Assembly: GCA_963580455.1 (NCBI GenBank)
Contig: OY756967.1
Span: forward strand, 22,614,022-22,678,021
Length of the DNA stretch: 64,000 bases
Direction: 5' to 3'
DNA from: Euonymus europaeus
Lineage: Eukaryota > Streptophyta > Magnoliopsida > Celastrales > Celastraceae
Each line of letters starts with the position of its first letter. Within the stretch, counting starts at the first letter, position 1. The notes beneath the pieces are model-generated. The model searched no databases. It saw nothing but the letters and a program-made list of their open reading frames with translations, and was not told the DNA's origin. The position numbers and the translations under genes were made by a program. Positions 60,601 to 64,000 of the stretch are shown here, piece after piece.

Positions 60601-63600
60601 CATTGACTCTTCTGGAGAGCCTCAGAATTAGAGCACTCTTTCTGAAAATGATGAGTTTGCACTCAGATTCTTGTTTTTTTAATAGATCCTCTTTCTGTTG
60701 CGAACTTTTACTTATTTGGGTCAATGTGACCATGATATTGGTACAAGTGAAAATTCTAGTTTTTGCAACAGAGTTTTGTAACATAAATATGGGGTATTTA
60801 ACAATCAGTGGGACACAAAGGGGTAGAGTGGTACAATTATGATGCCACTTCTATGTGGGGAATATTAGGGCGGAATGTTGACATGGTTTTCTTGAAGTTG
60901 CATGTTGTGGTGCTTTTTTAGATGACAAGAAGTACAGTTGCTTTTGTGGGGATAGTACTAAAGTTACAATTGGGGTGGCATACTGGTAAGGGTTTTCACT
61001 GGAATTATGGAATGGGAATTGAAGATGTTATGTATGTTGAAGATTTTTCTCAAAGTTAATGCGGAGGGAAGAAGAATTTTATCTGAAAGTTTTAGGGAAA
61101 CTCTGAGTGCCCCTACAAAGTACCTTCAATTGATTGCCTGGGAAGCTTCGTGTTAAGGAATATTACATACGATATCCTTTAAGCAAGTTTAATGACTTTG
61201 GTGAATAGATACTTTATTTGTAGGAATATGAGGAATTGGTAAATTATATTTTCTTTCATCGTGAATGATGATTACATTCTGTAATGTCACTTAGGATTAT
61301 TTATATAACTGACTCTAAGATTCATTATCTTTTGACTCTATGGGTACATAATACATCTATGTAATGTGGGTTTCAGATGTTTTTTCATTCGATTGTTTTA
61401 AATGCATTGTAAGAGGTTTTGCCTTTGCAACCATGGACTTGTATTATGTGATTTCTCAGTGATGTGATGTTATTTACGTTGTTAGAACCTAATTTCTGAT
61501 TTCTGGGAATTACTGAGCTTGTTTAGTTAAAAAGACACCTTTATCTGTAAAATCTCTCTTGAGAAAGCCACCTGGTGGGTTATGGGAATATTTTTTTAAT
61601 GGCTTTCTATTGCATTTTTGTTGTTCACTTATCTCTTTGGTTGGATAAGCAGTGTTTTTCTCTGTCTCTTTTCTTTTAACATGAAATTGTGTTTTTTCAT
61701 GGATGATAGTTGAAAAAGTTTATTTTGATTTAATTTATAACTGGTATTTATCTTTTCATGCTAGATAAATGGAACTCAAAGCTTTTATTAATTATTTACA
61801 TTTATTCTAATAATTTATTGTCCAATTAGTAATCAATTCTATTGCACATTGAATTAGGATAGAGGGGAATTGGAAGCTGGTGTTACAACTGCGCATGTTG
61901 AAGGGTGTGACAACCATATGGAAAGGGAATCTTCTGTAGAATCTCGGTTGGACTTTGGCCAACAGTCATGTATTGTTTGCAAGCTTGGGGGAACTCTATT
62001 GTGGGTAACTCATCTTCTAATATTTGAAATGTTCTGAAGTACACCGTAGGATATATATTTGGTATTCTCAAAGATGAAGACAGTTTTCGGATTTATATTA
62101 GATTTTCTACGCTATTAATGTGTTTCCATCTGCTGAGCCACTGCAGGAAAAATATTCAGTGGTAGTGATAATACTAGTTGACCTGTTCCCCTTTCCCCAA
62201 AGTTCAAGAGTTAGGTTCGTGAAGTCCGTTGTTTACTCTCTGGAGAAAATTGTTTGTTATCATCGATGATTGTTCTTAAAGTTTTTGTATGTTGTGAACA
62301 TTGCATTCTGAAGAAATTTCTGTAATTTAAGCTATTTTAAACAAAATTACTATAGTAACATGTGTGTTGTTTGGTGTTCTAGGTTTTCCAGTCAAAATGC
62401 TGTTCCTTTGTAGCCACTGCTGGAAAAATATGCAGTTGTAGTGATAATAGTAATACTAGTTGACTTGTTCCTCCTTCACCAAAGTTCAAGAGTTAGATTC
62501 ATGAAGTCTGTTTTTCACTCTCTGGAGAAAGTTGTTTGTTATCATTGCTGATTGTTCTTAAAGTTTTTGTATGTTGTGAACATTGCATTCTGAAGAATTT
62601 TCTGTAATTTAAGCTATTTTAAAACAAAATTACTATAGTAACATGTGTGTTGTTTGGTGTTCTAGGGTTTCCAGTCAAAATGCTGTTCCTTTGTAGTAAA
62701 TGCATCATATCTTTTCTTTTCTATTTATAGGCTCTTATGTTCATTCATTGTTGCACTAACTATCTTGAGTTACCAAACAATCATCTATCGTTTCTTATGT
62801 TATATTGGCTTCAGGTGTTGTGCCGGACAAGGGTGCAAAAGAAGATACCATCGTTCTTGTTTAAGCCCTCCTTTGGTGGATGTTCCACTGGGAATTTGGC
62901 ACTGCCTTGATTGTGTTAAGAAGAAGATCGAATTAGGTGTGTATTCAGTGACGGAGGGTATAGAGTCAATTTGGGATGTCAGAGAAGTGGAATTGCCAGA
63001 TGATTATGGTATGTAAAAATAGTATAGGAAGACCCTGATGACTGTGGTGATAGCATGGAGTTTTTGATAAAATATTCAACTCTGCATATATAGTTATATC
63101 TGTGTCACTAGCATGTGAATGGTTGTATATTTTAATATAAATTTGTTGGGATTGTGGTATTTACTTCTAGGTCTTGAAAGGCAGAAGCAATTTTTTGTTA
63201 AATACAAAGGTCTTGCTCATGTTCACAACCGTTGGGTACCAGAAAATCAGCTGATTCTTGAAGCTCCATTACTTGTTGAAGAATTCAACAAAAAAGATCA
63301 GGTATTTCTAAAGTACTATCTAATGGTGTCTATGATTTCTTGTTTTTCAAGCAGAGAATGAATATTTGAAAAGAAGTTATGGGATTCCTATGTGTTTCAA
63401 AATATTGTTTCCCTGTCTAAAAAGCTCAATTAAATGTTAAGGTTGCAAAGTGGAAGCAAGAGTGGACTTTGCCACGCCGCTTGTTACAGAACAGATTGTT
63501 ACCTATGCCAAAACAGCATGAAGAGGATTGCAGTGGGCAAGTAGATTGTCTAGACTGCCAATATGAGTGGCTCGTGAAATGGTGTGGTCTTGATTATGAG

Positions 63601-64000
63601 CATTCTACATGGGAGTTGGAGAATACTTCTTTCATGAAATCGCAAGAAGCTGCAAGACTTGTGAGAGATTTTCAAAGTCGTCATGAGAAAGAGAAGAGAG
63701 CTGTTTCTTCATCTAACTTGGACAAGGTTCCCCGGATATTTGTTTATATCTAATAGTACATTTTGATACTTGATGCATTTTGATGCTTAGTACTTTGAAA
63801 ATTTTGCCACTATCTATAAATAGTTATAGTAGTTTAAAATTTTTATTATTAGCAAAGTTACAACATGATACATATTCCTTAATTTTTGCTTTACTTACCT
63901 TTGGGTGATCATACTACAGGTTTTCAAGACAAAAAAGGAAAAATATATCAAGCTGTTGCAGCCATCTGGGTCTGGTCCAAATATTGACAATAATCATATG
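57668..64000 (+). CDS. MOM1-like chromatin silencing protein, N-terminal part
   Basis: Exons seen: 57668-58205, 58424-59036, 60168-60252, 61858-62000, 62815-63008, 63171-63301, 63442-63726, and 63920 onward past the window end. Together they give about 690 residues, open at the 3' side. Residues 1-410 are a basic then acidic low-complexity region with RSPRGTP, RRSERGR and KRMDARTYRDLFKRLP blocks as in eudicot MOM1 homologues. A PHD finger (C4HC3) spans 450-493: Cys450, Cys453, Cys462, Cys467, His472, Cys475, Cys490, Cys493. Chromodomain-like segments follow: FFVKYKGLAHVHNRWVPENQ (533-552) and YEWLVKWCGLDYEHSTWELE (609-628). MOM1 keeps transposons and repeats silent in the nucleus with little change in DNA methylation; it carries a degenerate CHD3-like helicase region, which would lie beyond this window. 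The start at 57668 is the first ATG after an acceptor at 57659. A CHD3/PICKLE remodeller is the alternative, but the N-terminus favours MOM1. Confidence 0.82.
62138..62696. repeat. tandem duplication of about 280 bp in MOM1 intron
   Basis: Copy 1 (62138-62413) and copy 2 (62414-62696) are adjacent and near-identical, each starting CCACTGC.GGAAAAATAT and ending CTGTTCCTTTGTAG. Long identical blocks remain (for example AAGTTTTTGTATGTTGTGAA). Differences include a few substitutions and small insertions in copy 2. It sits in the intron that splits the PHD finger. Confidence 0.9.

Overview
This is a nuclear segment from a flowering plant, most likely a eudicot. The genes are split by many short AT-rich introns with GT-AG borders. 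The families present are plant-specific or plant-typical: TCP factor, ABCG24/28-type transporter, TRF-like Myb, MOM1 and plant alpha-carbonic anhydrase. The spaces between genes hold plant-type SINEs, MITEs, a Mutator-like element, and Ty3/gypsy and LINE debris. The species cannot be fixed from this sequence alone.

Layout. 0.4-1.0 kb: intronless class I TCP factor (+). 2.1-6.7 kb: ten-exon OTU-type deubiquitinase (-), with a leader intron reaching about 8.1 kb that contains a SINE. 10.9-17.2 kb: 14-exon ABCG24/ABCG28-like half-transporter (+), convergent with an 11-exon organellar GET3/ArsA-type ATPase (-) at 18.1-22.5 kb. I recall the same two families being neighbours in Arabidopsis (ABCG28 and GET3C), so this pair looks like conserved microsynteny. 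22.6-27.4 kb: decayed transposon material and the leader region of the next gene. 27.4-31.6 kb: eight-exon TRF-like Myb/telobox gene (+), with a SINE just inside intron 5. 32.7-34.0 kb: intronless kinase-like gene (-) that has lost the HRD and DFG aspartates. 36.1-38.9 kb: two related small secreted-peptide genes (-) sharing a C-terminal VNNHHYIPR block. 45.3-47.2 kb: seven-exon alpha-carbonic anhydrase (+), followed by a broken receptor-kinase fragment (-). 47.9-56.3 kb: repeat-rich, with a 778-bp Mutator-like element carrying a perfect 9-bp target duplication, a LINE RNase-H remnant, Tat/Ogre-like LTR sequence, and 82-bp and 180-bp tandem repeats. 57.7 kb to the end: N-terminal part of a MOM1-like chromatin-silencing gene (+), with a PHD finger and two chromodomains, running off the window.

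The genes do not form one pathway; this is ordinary gene-space interrupted by repeats. Exon models were built by hand from splice-site consensus, reading-frame continuity and family similarity. Total lengths came out close to the known family sizes (OTU 347 aa, ABCG 1113 aa, GET3 389 aa, TRF-like 582 aa, carbonic anhydrase 279 aa). The least described item is the pair of secreted-peptide precursors at 36-39 kb. The best-resolved mobile element is the Mutator-like element at 50.6-51.3 kb.
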